Assembly (NCBI GenBank): GCA_036365515.1
Contig: CM070873.1
Location: 261,613,575-261,677,574 of the forward strand
Source: Torymus aiolomorphi
Taxonomy: Eukaryota; Arthropoda; Insecta; Hymenoptera; Torymidae
Reading direction: 5' to 3'
Length of the DNA: 64,000 nucleotides
Shown here: positions 1-12,186 of the stretch, piece after piece
Numbering within the stretch: the first letter of the stretch is position 1
How the letters are laid out: each line of letters opens with the position of its first letter
The notes under the pieces: model-generated
The model's database searches: none
The model's input: the letters and a program-made list of their open reading frames with translations, nothing else
Told to the model about the DNA's origin: nothing
Translations under genes and position numbers: made by a program

Positions 1-608
1 TTTAGTATACTTCTAGTAATTATTAATATAACATTGATGAAAAATTAATAGAAATGGCTATAAAATTTACTAAGGTAACATAGTAAAAAATTTGAGAGTG
101 AAAGATTAATATGATATAAAGTAATTTTTAGTACATATTTTGTATAATTTTTGCCAAAATTTGTCACAAATTTTACTATACTACATCGTAAATTTCAGAC
201 ATTTTAATAATTGACAGAAGGTATAACAATTTTTACAAGAATGTATAAGAATTTTTACAAGCCAACATAGTAAAAATTGAGTTGTCGTCTGCTAATGGCT
301 GTAGTCGGCGAGTCAACATAACCTCAAGCTGTACCAAATATAGACGAGTCGAAACACCATACCCGTAAGAACACGTTGGCGCAGCAAGTAAGAGCACGGC
401 TTCTGGCTCAGGGGGCTAGGGTTCGATTCCCGATCAGTGCAGATTTTTTTTTTCTTGATGGATATCCACTTTACTTTCCAGTATTGTAAAATTTGATAGA
501 AAACATTGTAAAATTTAAAACAATTCAAGTCTGTCACCTTGTTCCCATACAACATAGTAAATTTTCCTAGATAATTTAATAATTTTTCATAGACTATTTT
601 TTTCAGTG
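1..608. mobile_element. possible right part of a CACTGA-type DNA element
   Basis: The stretch is AT-rich, contains the motif ACATAGTAAA three times (near 69, 266 and 551) and ends at 608 with TTTTTTTCAGTG. Read backwards this is CACTGAAAAAAATAGTC, very close to the right terminus of the complete element at 12187-13488. The matching left terminus would lie before the window, so neither element length nor target duplication can be checked. It may instead be ordinary AT-rich DNA with a chance terminus. A tRNA-like segment is embedded at 371-450. Confidence 0.28.
371..450 (+). repeat. tRNA-derived SINE head or degenerate tRNA-like sequence
   Basis: A pol III type-2 promoter layout is visible: an A-box-like TTGGCGCAGCAAGTAAG at about 376-392 and an exact B box GGTTCGATTCC at 420-430, followed by a long T run from 444 that could terminate pol III. 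The T arm can pair at four of five positions, but the acceptor stem cannot be built, so this is not a functional tRNA. A tRNA-derived SINE head or an old tRNA pseudogene fits best. No clear flanking duplication was found. Confidence 0.45.
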
Positions 609-1984
609 TAGAGAGGGGTGAAATGTGCCATTAGCGGGAAGCGCGTATTTCGTTTTCCGCAAATGGTCATAGAGCGGAAATTAACAGTCGCCCGATGTCA
701 TTAATTCGGGAGCAAAAGCTATCCTATTAATATTGCTATTAGAATTTCTGGCAGAAATCTGATCAGCTTTCGACCCCACGGTTCTGCCCCAACCCTCCCT
801 TGCCGATAGCCAATCAATCCGTACTCGGCGAACTCAAAGAGCGCGTCGGCGCAAACTGTTTAACTGTTCAAACTTCGGAGGTGGAAATCATTTGATTGGT
901 CGATAACACTTGTCGACAAAGGAGGCGTGCGTGTGATGTTGGATTAAGTTCTGATGTAGTTTGGCGGCTGGGAAATTATTCCTTTTCTGAATCAATTTTT
1001 TCAGATTTATTAGGTATTAAGTTGAGAGTATTGGAATTGATAATTCAATGAGGTATTTCTTCGTACTTTTGGTATCGAAAGAAAGTTTGAGATAATTATC
1101 AATTGTGCGAAATTTGTTAAACATAAAAATCTGACAGGATTTGCATTGCATTTGTAACTACAGATTATACATAGTAAAACACTAAATTCAAGTAGAATTT
1201 TTCTTTTTTGCAAAGTGGTAAATTTCTTGATAATTAAATATTTTCGTAACTGTCAGAACAAGTTTCACAAGTTTCTTTTCAAGAAAATTTTACTTTACTC
1301 TTGTCTTGCATATCCTTCCTCGAACAAACTTCACATTAACTAAAGCAAAAGAATCTTCAAATGTCTGACCCACATTTACCTGAAAAAAAATTCGTACATC
1401 CTCTCCAGCAAACTACCAGTTTTCATCTCAACCCTCAGAATAAATGGTTACAATTCATTTTAAAAGCTAATAATTGCATCCGCAGAAACACCGGCCCCAA
1501 ATAATATCGCTATACCTTAATCCGCATTTATCATCCTGTTATACTTAGAGTCCCGAAAACGACCCCATAAAGCCGCGGCCGGGACGCGCGCGCGCGCGGC
1601 AATTATGACAGATAAAGCTAAACAACAATAATATTTAAGACAATGGGGGGCAATAGATTCGCGGGCTGCGCGGCAATGAAGCAAGCAAGAAGTACTTAGT
1701 TAACTTGACCGGTACATTACGTCCATAATAGGCGCACCACCAACTACCGCGGGGGGTGCAATAGATTACGGCATTTCGCTGTGAACCATTAACCCTATAC
1801 CTTCTCTTCCTCTCTCCCTGTACATGCGGCGGTTCGCTCAGTCGCGAGATATACACACCACACCCGCGAACCTCGCTGTGCAAAATATTATCCGCCGCAG
1901 CGCAGCTTCGATGTGTTCGCTTGTACGTATATATATGTGTGAATGTGCATTTGACCGAGGACGGGACACGTCCCGTCAAATGTA
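609..1984. other. unassigned intergenic DNA, no gene seen
   Basis: No frame shows recognisable protein similarity. The stretch moves from moderate GC (609-960) through AT-rich sequence (960-1560) to a CG-alternating run near 1588-1602. The only open frames are short and lack family motifs. Confidence 0.6.
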
Positions 1985-2030
1985 TCTCTCTCTCTGTCTC
2001 TCCCTCCCTCCCTCTCTCTCTCTCTCTCTC
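1985..2030. repeat. interrupted (TC)n/(CCCT)n microsatellite
   Basis: Pyrimidine-only tract of TC units with CCCT interruptions, followed directly by a short GTGT run to about 2047. It gives long Ser-Leu or Arg-Glu frames that are repeat artefacts. Confidence 0.9.
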
Positions 2031-2313
2031 GTGTGTGTCTGTGTGTCTTTTACGTATATATATGCATGACAGCATACAGCGAACGGAGATCCGCCGCGGA
2101 AAATTTTCAGAGAAAACGTACAATTTCACAGCTCGCTCGGTTTCGTTTGCCAATTGTTCGTCGCTTGGTGCAGCGGCAGCAGCAATGGCACACGACTCGG
2201 ACCATCGGCAAATAAACCTCGGCGCGTGCGCAAGCGCGGGTAAGTCGTATAAAAGTACATAATCCCATGGCCGTTTCAATTCGCTTCGACAATGCCGGTG
2301 AGCGATAAGGTCG

Positions 2314-4253
<1,940 letters not shown>

Positions 4254-4348
<95 letters not shown>

Positions 4349-4349
4349 G
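4254..4349. repeat. compound (CA)n(TA)n(CA)n microsatellite
   Basis: About 30 CA units, about 11 TA units and then CA units again form a compound alternating purine-pyrimidine tract. Confidence 0.97.
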
Positions 4350-4522
4350 CTTTGCTCACGTGTTTGCTCTTTCTGTAAACTGCAATTTAGCGAATTCACG
4401 TCATGCGCTCTCGCGTGTTTAAAGCCCTGAGCAAACATTTTTGAAGCTCGGGCGCGAATATTCAGCATTACGCGACCGTTAGATTATCACATTTCGCAAG
4501 AATTCCCAAAGACTCGGTTCTC

Positions 4523-4684
4523 GCACACACACGTACACACACACACACACACACCCGCACGCACCCACGCACGCCCCACACGCACACACACCCACACGCA
4601 CCCACGTACGCCCCCACCCACACACACACACGTACATACACACACGCACGCACGCACGCAGTCACGCACGCACGCGCACACACA
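4523..4684. repeat. degenerate CA-rich repeat
   Basis: The tract is nearly all CA or CACG steps with CCCACG interruptions over 160 bp. It lies 170 bp from the pure CA/TA tract, so the two may derive from one older array. Confidence 0.9.
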
Positions 4685-5816
4685 TGTTCCAGCCAGCTAC
4701 GATAATCTGCATAACCTCTCTTGCTCTGAAACTCAGCCGTGCCGAAAACACGGCTCGACGAACAGACTCTCACTATCTCTCTCCTCCAATGAAATTGCAA
4801 ATTCGTCCGTGGTCCGGCATCTTGCCATATGTCTATTAACAAATATTATCGCTCATTTGCATCGTAATGCAGTGTGTAACGCGGGAGTAGAAGTGGGCGC
4901 GCTTCCTCCCAGACACGTGTAGTGTGGGGAGAGAGAGAGACGCTCATTTTCATACGCGCGTCTGCGCTCCGCGCACTCGCTGATTCTGTTCCCAAAACAA
5001 GCTCTTGAATTATTCCGTCGTCGTCGACGGCGACGGCGGTAGCGAGCCAGCCGAAGCGAAAGGATGAGCGAGAATGAGAGAGACAAGGCGTTTTCCGGCT
5101 CGTTCGCTTGCTGTTGTCAATAGGAGGCTTCTTCTTCGCCCGCAACATTTAAATGGCCCTTTTAATCAATATTGATGCGGTGTATGTGGATGACGTGGCT
5201 TTACGAATCAGTTTACGTTGAGTGGTGGATTTTCCTTTTTTTGACATGACAGTCGTTCAAATTTCTTGAATTACTTGTAAAGTAACTCGAGATAATTCGT
5301 CCACCTTAAGCGGAATATTTTCTATATCCTTTTGTAAATGTGTTGGAAAAAAATTATAAAGAAGACCTCAAAGTATAGTAAAGATACTACCAAGAATAAT
5401 TTAAGAAGGCCTCAGGTGTGATTTGGCTTCACAGGAAGTAAAATTGTAAAAAGTGCGTTTTAGCCGAAACTGTTTTTGTTACTTTTTTTTACTGGCCCTT
5501 TACACAACTTTGTTTTTTTTATCTTTACATCGCTTTATTTTTTATGTTTGATTGTCTAACTTCGCTGGGTTTTGAGAAAAAGGTTTTTTTGTAAAATAAG
5601 CCTTTTCCTATTCAAAGGTTTTTTCTATGGTAATGCTCTATTCTTTGCTTTACCTTGGCTGTGTATATATTTATGCACAATATGCATTCTTATGTTTTAA
5701 TACATGAATATGTTATTAATAATAAAAATAATAATAATATTAATCACTTTAACAATAATAGCTTACCTGTACATACTTAAAAACTATTTATCTTGGGTTT
5801 AAAAAGGGTATTCATA
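4685..5816. other. unassigned DNA, no gene seen
   Basis: 4685-5150 is CpG-containing, with a short GA run at 4929-4941. 5150-5816 is AT-rich with many A and T runs. No coding or RNA feature can be supported. Confidence 0.6.
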
Positions 5817-6330
5817 TATGAAGCGTTTCACGTCAGCTCTCCAGGCGCGGCGCGCGAGCGCGAAATCATGCTGTTTTCAGCTTGTGTTTGAAGGGCTAAG
5901 ATGTATCTAAAAAAAATAATCCCCAAGTGATTTCGATGTATTTTTTCCTCAGCTTTCCGATGGTGCTATTAGTTTCTCAAAATTTTTCAATTCTAAGTAT
6001 TTCTTGAATAATATCTCGAAAAAATAAAAAAACCCCTATGTAGAAAAAGGCTATATCCATGTAAAATTGCCTCCTCTTTCGATCTAGCAGGTCAAAAAAA
6101 TATTAAAAATATAGTTTTTGAGATATAACACGTTTTATGTTTTTTTGAGGTTAGAATTGAAAAATTTTGAGAAACTAATAGCACCATCGGAAAGCTGAGG
6201 AAAAAATACATCGAAATCACTTGGGGATTATTCTTTTTAGATACATCTTAGCCCTTCAAACACAAGCTGAAAACAGCATGATTTCGCGCTCGCGCGCCGC
6301 GCCTGGAGAGCTGACGTGAAACGCCTCATA
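5817..6330. mobile_element. palindromic MITE with TA flanks
   Basis: Two inverted arms of about 180 bp (5817-5996 and 6143-6330) are almost identical and surround a spacer of about 146 bp. The termini read TATGARGCGTTTCACGTCAG inward from each end, and each end abuts a TA dinucleotide (5815-5816 and 6331-6332), as expected for a Tc1/mariner-type target duplication. There is no coding capacity, so it is a non-autonomous fold-back element. The GC-rich block GGCGCGGCGCGCGAGCGCG is present in both arms. Confidence 0.8.
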
Positions 6331-6586
6331 TAAGGGTCATATGTTGGCGGAATTAGGTGAATTATAAATGCGAAAGTGTTTTATTTATATAAATGAAAAA
6401 AATAAAAAAATGAAATTTGGATAATCTAAAAATCGTTATAAAACCAAAGAAGATCGACTTCGACAAATAGAGATGCTGACCCCAATTTTGTAAAAAAAAT
6501 CATAAAAAATGAGCACTGTTTTATCAAAATCGATCGAGTATAATAGATCATGAGATATCAGCGTAAACGAACATATAAAAACCCCA
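6331..6586. other. short AT-rich interval, no gene seen
   Basis: The interval between the palindromic MITE and the CA-rich repeat has no open frame or repeat of note. Confidence 0.6.
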
Positions 6587-6632
6587 CACATACACACACA
6601 CATACACACACACACATATATATATACACACC
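6587..6632. repeat. CA/ACAT/TA repeat at the 5' edge of the R1-clade LINE
   Basis: The tract consists of ACAC and ACAT units followed by TA steps. It directly precedes the R1-clade copy, whose 3' edge also abuts a CA tract at 15139. Waldo-group elements of the R1 clade are known to insert into (ACAY)n repeats, so this is interpreted as the target. Confidence 0.8.
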
Positions 6633-6779
6633 TATGTCGAGTTGCTAGTCTCGCATCAGACGCCTCCCCAGGTGTCGGATAGGGGAAAGCTCTTCAGATA
6701 TGAAGGACACCGCGGAAATAAAATACCCGGGGTGGACCAAAACTAGGTCGGTGAAGCCACCCCGAAAAAGAAATCAAAC

Positions 6780-8158
6780 ATGATAGATGTGCAAGAAAAC
6801 ACTTTACCGCAAGCGGGTATCCTCAATAGTGAGGAAAATCCCGCCACCGATTCCGATCGTGTGAAAGCCTCAATGGTTGGTGCAGGCCCCACGGATTTTT
6901 TTTTTTTTTTGGTGGGGGAGCAGAAGTACGTTGTGGCCAACCAAACTGGTGTAGAAGGGGTAGATCACTTGGCCCTTATTGTTAGTGCATCCCAAAATAC
7001 AAGCGAAGAAAGTACGAAGGCTAAACACCAGAGCCTGACAAAGAGGAATTGTCCTTTCAACAATTAAAGACAAAGCTCGAGTCCCTGGCGGAGTTTATAC
7101 AGAAAAAAAGAACATTCACATGGAGCTGAAAAATATGGCGAAGACTACCAGCAGGGCACTCGAAGAGTTCGCCAAGGTTCGACATAATAGAAAACATGTA
7201 TAGGAGAAATATGCAAGCACTGATCGATCGTGTCAAACATCACCTCTCTTTCGGAAAGAGAAGGCGTCGGTAGTGCTTCTCAAACGTAACCACCCATCTC
7301 CTCCACCAGAGCCGACAAAAAAAGAAAGCAAAGATCCAGACATCTCCACAGATGCCAGCGCAAAAACCGGAAGCTCAGGTAGGACATTCTGACTGGACAA
7401 CCATCGTGAGAAGGACAATACGCAAAAAAGACTGAGAGACCCAAGAATGATGGCAAGGAGAAAGCAGTGCCGGTACATACCACGACTAAGCTGAGACCTA
7501 CTGGACCTGACACCGTCAAAATAAGGGAGTGCGGCGAAACCATGTACGCCGACATCCTAGAAATTCTCAAAGGGGTACCTGAGTTGATGGTACTGCAAGA
7601 AAGGGTCACGCGCATCAGGCGCGTCAAAGCAGGAGAGTTTCTCTTGGAACTGGATAAACCTAGTATCGTGACGCATGAACTGCAGACGTTGGTCTCGTCC
7701 ACCCTTGCAGGGTCAGCGATAGTACAAACATTGTCCCACAGGGAGGCAATCGATATCAAAGATCTAGATGAAATAAAATCAAGGGAAGAGGTAGGACAGG
7801 CGATCACTTCAGTTATTGGACCCAGAATAGTGACCACTAAAAATATCAGACTGAGGGCGACTTATAGTGGTACTCAAGCAGCCTCAGTATCCTACTGCCG
7901 GTAGTAGCAACAAAAAAGCTGCTGAAAACTGTTAAGCTCAGAATAGAATGGGTCAATTGCCGAGTCCGGCTACGTGAAACAGTGACTCGTTGCTTCAAAT
8001 TCCACGAAACGGGACACCTGGCACGGAATTGTAAGAGTACAGTTGACCGGCCGTCCCTGTGCTTCCGATGTAGGAAGGAGGGTCACAAGGCAGTGAATTG
8101 CTCGACCGTCAACAAGCAGGCAATGAAGGAGGTCGGAGAACCAAACAACGATGGCTAA
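6780..8158 (+). pseudogene. R1-clade ORF1 (gag-like nucleic-acid-binding protein), broken
   Basis: The ATG at 6780 opens a frame that survives in pieces. The parts are an acidic N-terminus; a T-run at 6897-6910 that reads as Phe; a coiled-coil-like stretch near 7050-7180 (ESLAEFIQKK...NIHMELKNMAKT); the core at 7467-7904 (VKIRECGETMYADILEIL, RRVKAGEFLLEL); and two zinc knuckles near 7990-8105. The first knuckle has lost its second cysteine (CFKFHETGHLARNC); the second is intact (CFRCRKEGHKAVNC). The stop TAA at 8156-8158 overlaps the ORF2 ATG at 8151, an arrangement common in this clade. In living elements this protein binds the RNA and directs it to the target. Several frameshifts make it non-functional. 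Confidence 0.75.
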
Positions 8159-8681
8159 AGTACTTCAAATCAACCTGAACCACTGTATAGTAGCCCAGGA
8201 TCTGATTCCCCAATTAGTCCGAGAGGAGAAGGCGGATATAGTCATCGTCAGTGAGCAGTACAGGGATCCTCGTGAACCAAACTGGGTAAGGGATTGTACT
8301 AGCACGGCGCCCATCTGTGTATGCGGAGAACTTCACATATCTATAAAATGGACGTCCCCCTGCTCAGATTCATCTGGGTGGAGGTAGCTGGCGTAAAACT
8401 ATACAGCTGCTACTTTCCACCCAGCAATTCAATAGAAGAGAATTCACTACTCAAGGCTTTCGCGATACTAGAACTAGAGATTGCTAACACACGGACAATG
8501 CCGATCTGCACCAAAGGAAACAAGTCGTCCATAGTAGATCTGACCTATGTCGATCCCAGATTGAGTCGGGAAGATTCCAACTGACGAGTCAGTGACCGGT
8601 ACACTGACAGCGATCACCAAGCTCGCGCGCGTACCAGCTTCAACCAACTAGCAGGACAGCGGATATAACCCAGATGCCGAA
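8151..8681 (+). pseudogene. R1-clade ORF2, N-terminal endonuclease part, truncated
   Basis: It begins MAKVLQINLNHC and continues AQDLIPQLVREEKADIVIVS and EQYRD, the start of the apurinic/apyrimidinic-type endonuclease of R1-clade LINEs, which nicks the target. Later pieces read GVKLYSCYFPPSNSIEEN and then, after a deletion that removes the GDFNA region, GNKSSIVDLTYVDPRLSR and DRYTDSDHQA. Frames shift at about 8340 and after 8580. The coding sequence runs into a purine-rich stretch at 8682 and resumes at 11495 beyond the nested LINE. Confidence 0.75.
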
Positions 8682-8749
8682 AAGAGCGAGAGGGAGACAG
8701 AGAGAGAGAGGGAGAGAGAGAGAGTGGGAGAGAGAGACAGAGAGAGATA
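8682..8749. repeat. GA-rich tract at the 3' edge of the nested LINE
   Basis: GAGA units with GGG, GACAG and GTGG interruptions. In the orientation of the nested antisense LINE this is a TC tract immediately downstream of its 3' end. It pairs with the purer GA tract at 11451-11494 at its 5' end. Confidence 0.9.
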
Positions 8750-8974
8750 AAATTTTATTATGGAACTAAGAACCGATAGTCCAAAATAGTTCTAGCACAC
8801 AGGAATATACAGATAAAGTACAGAGCCATGCAAGAATAAAATAGTATTAAAAATACATATAGTAAAATTATAAAATTATAAAAATGTATACATATGTACA
8901 GACGAATAAAAGAAAGAGTAAAAATACATAACAAATCATACTAACAATAATTATATTATAGACGGACAGGCAAA

Positions 8975-11320
8975 AGGGACTTCTTGGTTCACGCGACACT
9001 AAGGAGATGTTGAAAAAGTTATCCTTTAAAACAGAGGCGTTGATATTGAACTCGCAGAGACGCTGGGATCGCATTCCATAGGCGCGCTGCTCCTACCGAA
9101 ACAGCCGGTTCGCGGAGTGTCGTACATAAGTTCGAGATCTGGGTGTCTTTTAGACCGCGCCAAATCTAGCTCTCGAAAGCAGAATTTCACGAAGATCGAG
9201 CATGGTTCTGATGGAAGCCAAAAGACATAGGCAGATGTATTCTCGACGCAGCGTGAAGGGCAGTATTTAAAGCCTTTCGTACGTCAGAGTGATGTGATCG
9301 AACTTCGAGATCCCAGTCGCGAACCTCAGTGTAGCATTCATACAGCGACCCAACTTGGTGCACAGCTCATTCGAGAGGCTGAGGAGGAGTCCCGCACAAT
9401 AATCGAAGTATGGAAAGATTAGAGCCTTCACAAGTAGCAATTTAGTCTCTCGAGGGATGAAGTCATGGCACTTGGGCAGCCGCGCGAGAGCACCGTAGCA
9501 TTTTCTAGCAGTCGGTGAGCAATGTTGTGACAAAGTGAGGGTACCGTCAACAGTAAATCTAAGGATCTTAACCGTATCACCGTACGCAATGGTTGCCCAT
9601 CAAACATCGGCTGAGGCAAGTTAAGGTCCCGAAATCTGCGTATGAAATTACGAGTCCCGAACCAGATGGCCTGGGACTTTTGAGCATTAATTGACAGTCC
9701 ATTAGCCGCTGCCTAGCGTGCTAAATGCTACAGATCTTCATTCACGCGGGCAATGATGACGTTAAGCTCTGAAAACGAACCCGCATAATACACCGTGAGG
9801 TCATCTGAGTAAAGATGGTGTTTACAGTGCCTTAAATCTGAAGGTGCATCGTTTATGAAAAGCCCGAAGAACACTGGTCCATTCAAGCTGCCCTGCGGTA
9901 CGCCCGCGTTGCGCGTGACTGGTGATGAAATCTCCCCAGAAGGGGCCACAACGACTTGGCTCCTATCGGTCAGAAAGGAGCGAACCCAATTGAAAGGTGA
10001 CGCCCATCGAGGTGTGATCGATAGTGACCGCGAGAACAACCTGCTTATTGTAGTAGTGGGGCGGCGGTCCCTAAGGGGGCGAGGATTTGAATCACCCGGA
10101 AAATAATGATTCAACATGTCGATATCCGTCGGTAGATTGAATGTGACGTTGGTTCGACTGGAAAGCCCAAGCTCCTCCACATGCTTCCAAAGATCGGTAA
10201 AACTCATTGCATTCCTGAATTTGGAATAGTAATAAGCTGAGCACGCATTACGCGTTGCCGTCTTCACCTGGTTTCTAAGAACTTGTAAGTGATGTGGTCG
10301 GCAGAACGCCGGGTGCGCCTGAAAGCACGCCACGCTTTATTGCGCTCTTTAATAAAAGACTTAATGTCGGGGCTGAGGCAGCGAATTGAGTGAGCCTTAG
10401 GTGTGAAAGAGCGAAGAGGGACATGTCTATCATATAGCTGCTTAATGGAAGTCTAGAAGAATTCGACCTTATCGTTGATATCATTAATATGCACGATTTC
10501 TTCCCAATTTGTGCATGCCAGATCACGACGAAAAAGTTCCGAATTGAAATCGCGGAGCGAGTGACGAGTCAGTCATGACACGGGTAACTGGCGGTAGCAC
10601 TTCATTTGAGAGCGTAGCGAAGAGAACATCGTGTTCTGAAATCCCGGAGTAATGGTGTTAATTGAAAGATAAGACGTTCTTAAAATCACTGACGTAGATA
10701 TAATCTATGGTGGTGTGAGAGTCGCCACGATGATGAGTTGGTCCAAACGGAATCCGTTCTAAATTAAAGGCGTGGAGAAAATTACCTAGAGTACAGCGTT
10801 TGAAGCCATTGACTTGCCAATTGATGTTGAAGTCTCCCAGGAGTATAGTGTGATCGTACGATTTATCGATACGCGCAAGAGCATCCTCGACGTCCTGCCA
10901 GAACTCACTTTTGGAAGTAGGTTTAGGTGCACAATAAATCACGCCGAGTAATATTTTGACGGAGCCAACGCGCAGCAAGACGAACAGGAACTCGGGCTTA
11001 TATACGAGGATATGAGATTGCTTGAACTAATTAATGACCGTAAACTACACTGACTCATGTATGTACAAGGCAACATCCTCAGTTCTTGTCGCAAAGCGAT
11101 CAACTCGCACCAGATTGTACGGAGGTACTTGAAAAATACTTGAGCCCATGGAAGGTTTGAGCCAAGATTCGAAAATACCGAGGACGCACGGAGACTTCTC
11201 ATTGAGTATTGTCAATACAATACAATAAAAAAACAAGATGTCGGCAAAATGCGGATCTATTGACTGCGCATTCAGATGACAGACCAAGAAATTGGAGAGG
11301 TTAGTCGCAGCCATATTCAA
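8975..11320 (-). pseudogene. LINE ORF2: endonuclease plus reverse transcriptase, broken
   Basis: It starts at 11320 with MNMAATNLSNFLVCHLNAQS, the beginning of an apurinic-type endonuclease. 10658-10978 carries LLGDFNINWQ and HTTIDYIYVS, catalytic-region motifs of that domain. 9728-10333 carries the upstream linker and then, after a deletion that removes the first reverse transcriptase motifs, WVRSFLTDRSQVVV, NAGVPQGS and YSDD in place of the usual YADD box. 9267-9533 is the thumb region. The C-terminus near 8975-9100 reads LWNAIPASLR, matching LWNKLPDDLR in the second copy. Frameshifts and stops occur throughout, so the copy is inactive. Confidence 0.8.
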
Positions 11321-11445
11321 TCAACGAAGTCTTGCGCTCAATTTTCCGACGTAGAATGGGGCACTGTGTTCTGTCGGCAGCACTATGATTGACATCGGAA
11401 TTACCGGCGGTGACGCAATTGACACACTTATACGAGTTTTTCACT

Positions 11446-11450
<5 letters not shown>
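11301..11450 (-). pseudogene. C-terminal remnant of the nested LINE's ORF1 (cysteine-rich knuckle)
   Basis: Immediately after the TC tract the minus strand reads YKCVNCVTAGNSDVNHSAAD and then RTQCPILRRKIER before a stop. This is the last knuckle and tail of a gag-like ORF1, and it overlaps the start of ORF2 at 11320. The upstream part of ORF1 is absent, so the copy is 5'-truncated exactly at the TC tract. Confidence 0.6.

Positions 11451-11494
<44 letters not shown>
11451..11494. repeat. (GA)n tract at the 5' edge of the nested LINE
   Basis: 22 perfect GA units. To the right the R1 coding frame resumes directly with RWASATFDRETF, so the tract lies exactly at the insertion junction. Confidence 0.95.
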
Positions 11495-11497
<3 letters not shown>

Positions 11498-12186
11498 GCA
11501 TCAGCTACTTTCGACAGGGAGACTTTTCTCTGCTCCCTGGAAAGAGCATCTGTCGAAGGAACAGCCAGGGTTAGGACCCAAAGCCTCTCGCGGATCATCA
11601 CAGCGGCATGCGATGCTTCAATGTCTCGCAAAGAGTGCCTTCGTGCTAGGAGACTGCACCAAAGAGCAGTTCGTGGACCGAGGTACGAAGAGTTAACCGC
11701 CAGCTATGAGCCAAAGAGAAAGCCCATCAAGACAGTCAAAAAAATGTGTTGGCAGGACTTCTGCGAGTCAGTGGATCGTGACCCGTAGGGACGACCGTAC
11801 AAAACGGTTATGAACAAAATCAAACCCAGAGGCACCAGTACTCCATCTTGTCCAACCTTCCTCGACAGAGTGGTTCAACCTTTGTTCCCAAAACACCGGA
11901 AACGGCAAGATGACACTGGTCTAACAGAGAACATTGGTGAAGTCGAGCCAGCAAAAGTTACCGAAACAGAAGTAAAGATAGCGGCCAAGGATATTGCTAT
12001 AAGAAAGGCTCCAGGGCTGGATGGCGTGCCTGGTTTAGCCATAAAGACCGCAGCTCTGAATGTTCCTGATATATTCAAGGACACTTTCAAGGCATGCTTA
12101 AGTGAAGGAATTTTCCGACACGGTGAAAGGTATAGAAGTTGTTACTCCTTCCTAAGGAAAATAAACCTCCGAATAAGCCATTCTCA
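11495..12186 (+). pseudogene. R1-clade ORF2, linker and start of the reverse transcriptase
   Basis: In one frame the sequence reads RWASATFDRETFLCSLERAS, SLSRIITAACDASMSRK, RARRLHQRAVRGPRYEEL, WQDFCESVDRDP, a stop, then GRPYKTVMNKIKP and, further on, APGLDGVPGLAIK (reverse transcriptase motif 0/1) and LPKENKPPNKPFS. This is the region between endonuclease and reverse transcriptase of R1-clade LINEs. One in-frame stop (11787-11789) and a frameshift near 12130 mark decay. The frame is cut at the serine codon by the CACTG element and resumes at 13489. Confidence 0.8.

Larger units (their letters stand above)
8750..11450 (-). mobile_element. 5'-truncated LINE inserted antisense, bounded by TC tracts
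   Basis: On the minus strand the order is the end of an ORF1 with a cysteine-rich knuckle, an endonuclease, a reverse transcriptase with an internal deletion, a C-terminal segment and a 3' end reading CCATAATAAAATTTTAT followed by TCTCTC. The phrases ALIFPYFDYCAGLLLSLSNE and KLGRCMNATLRFATG match the LINE at 21155-22906 (ALIFPYYNYCSGLFLDLSKE, KLTRCKNAALRFATR), so the two belong to one lineage, apparently in the CR1/Jockey assemblage. Both edges abut TC tracts in the sense orientation. The insertion splits the R1 coding region between the endonuclease and the reverse transcriptase. Confidence 0.85.

Noticed and set aside
371..450. Functional tRNA gene
   Set aside because: The B box is good, but the acceptor stem does not pair and no plausible anticodon arm is formed.
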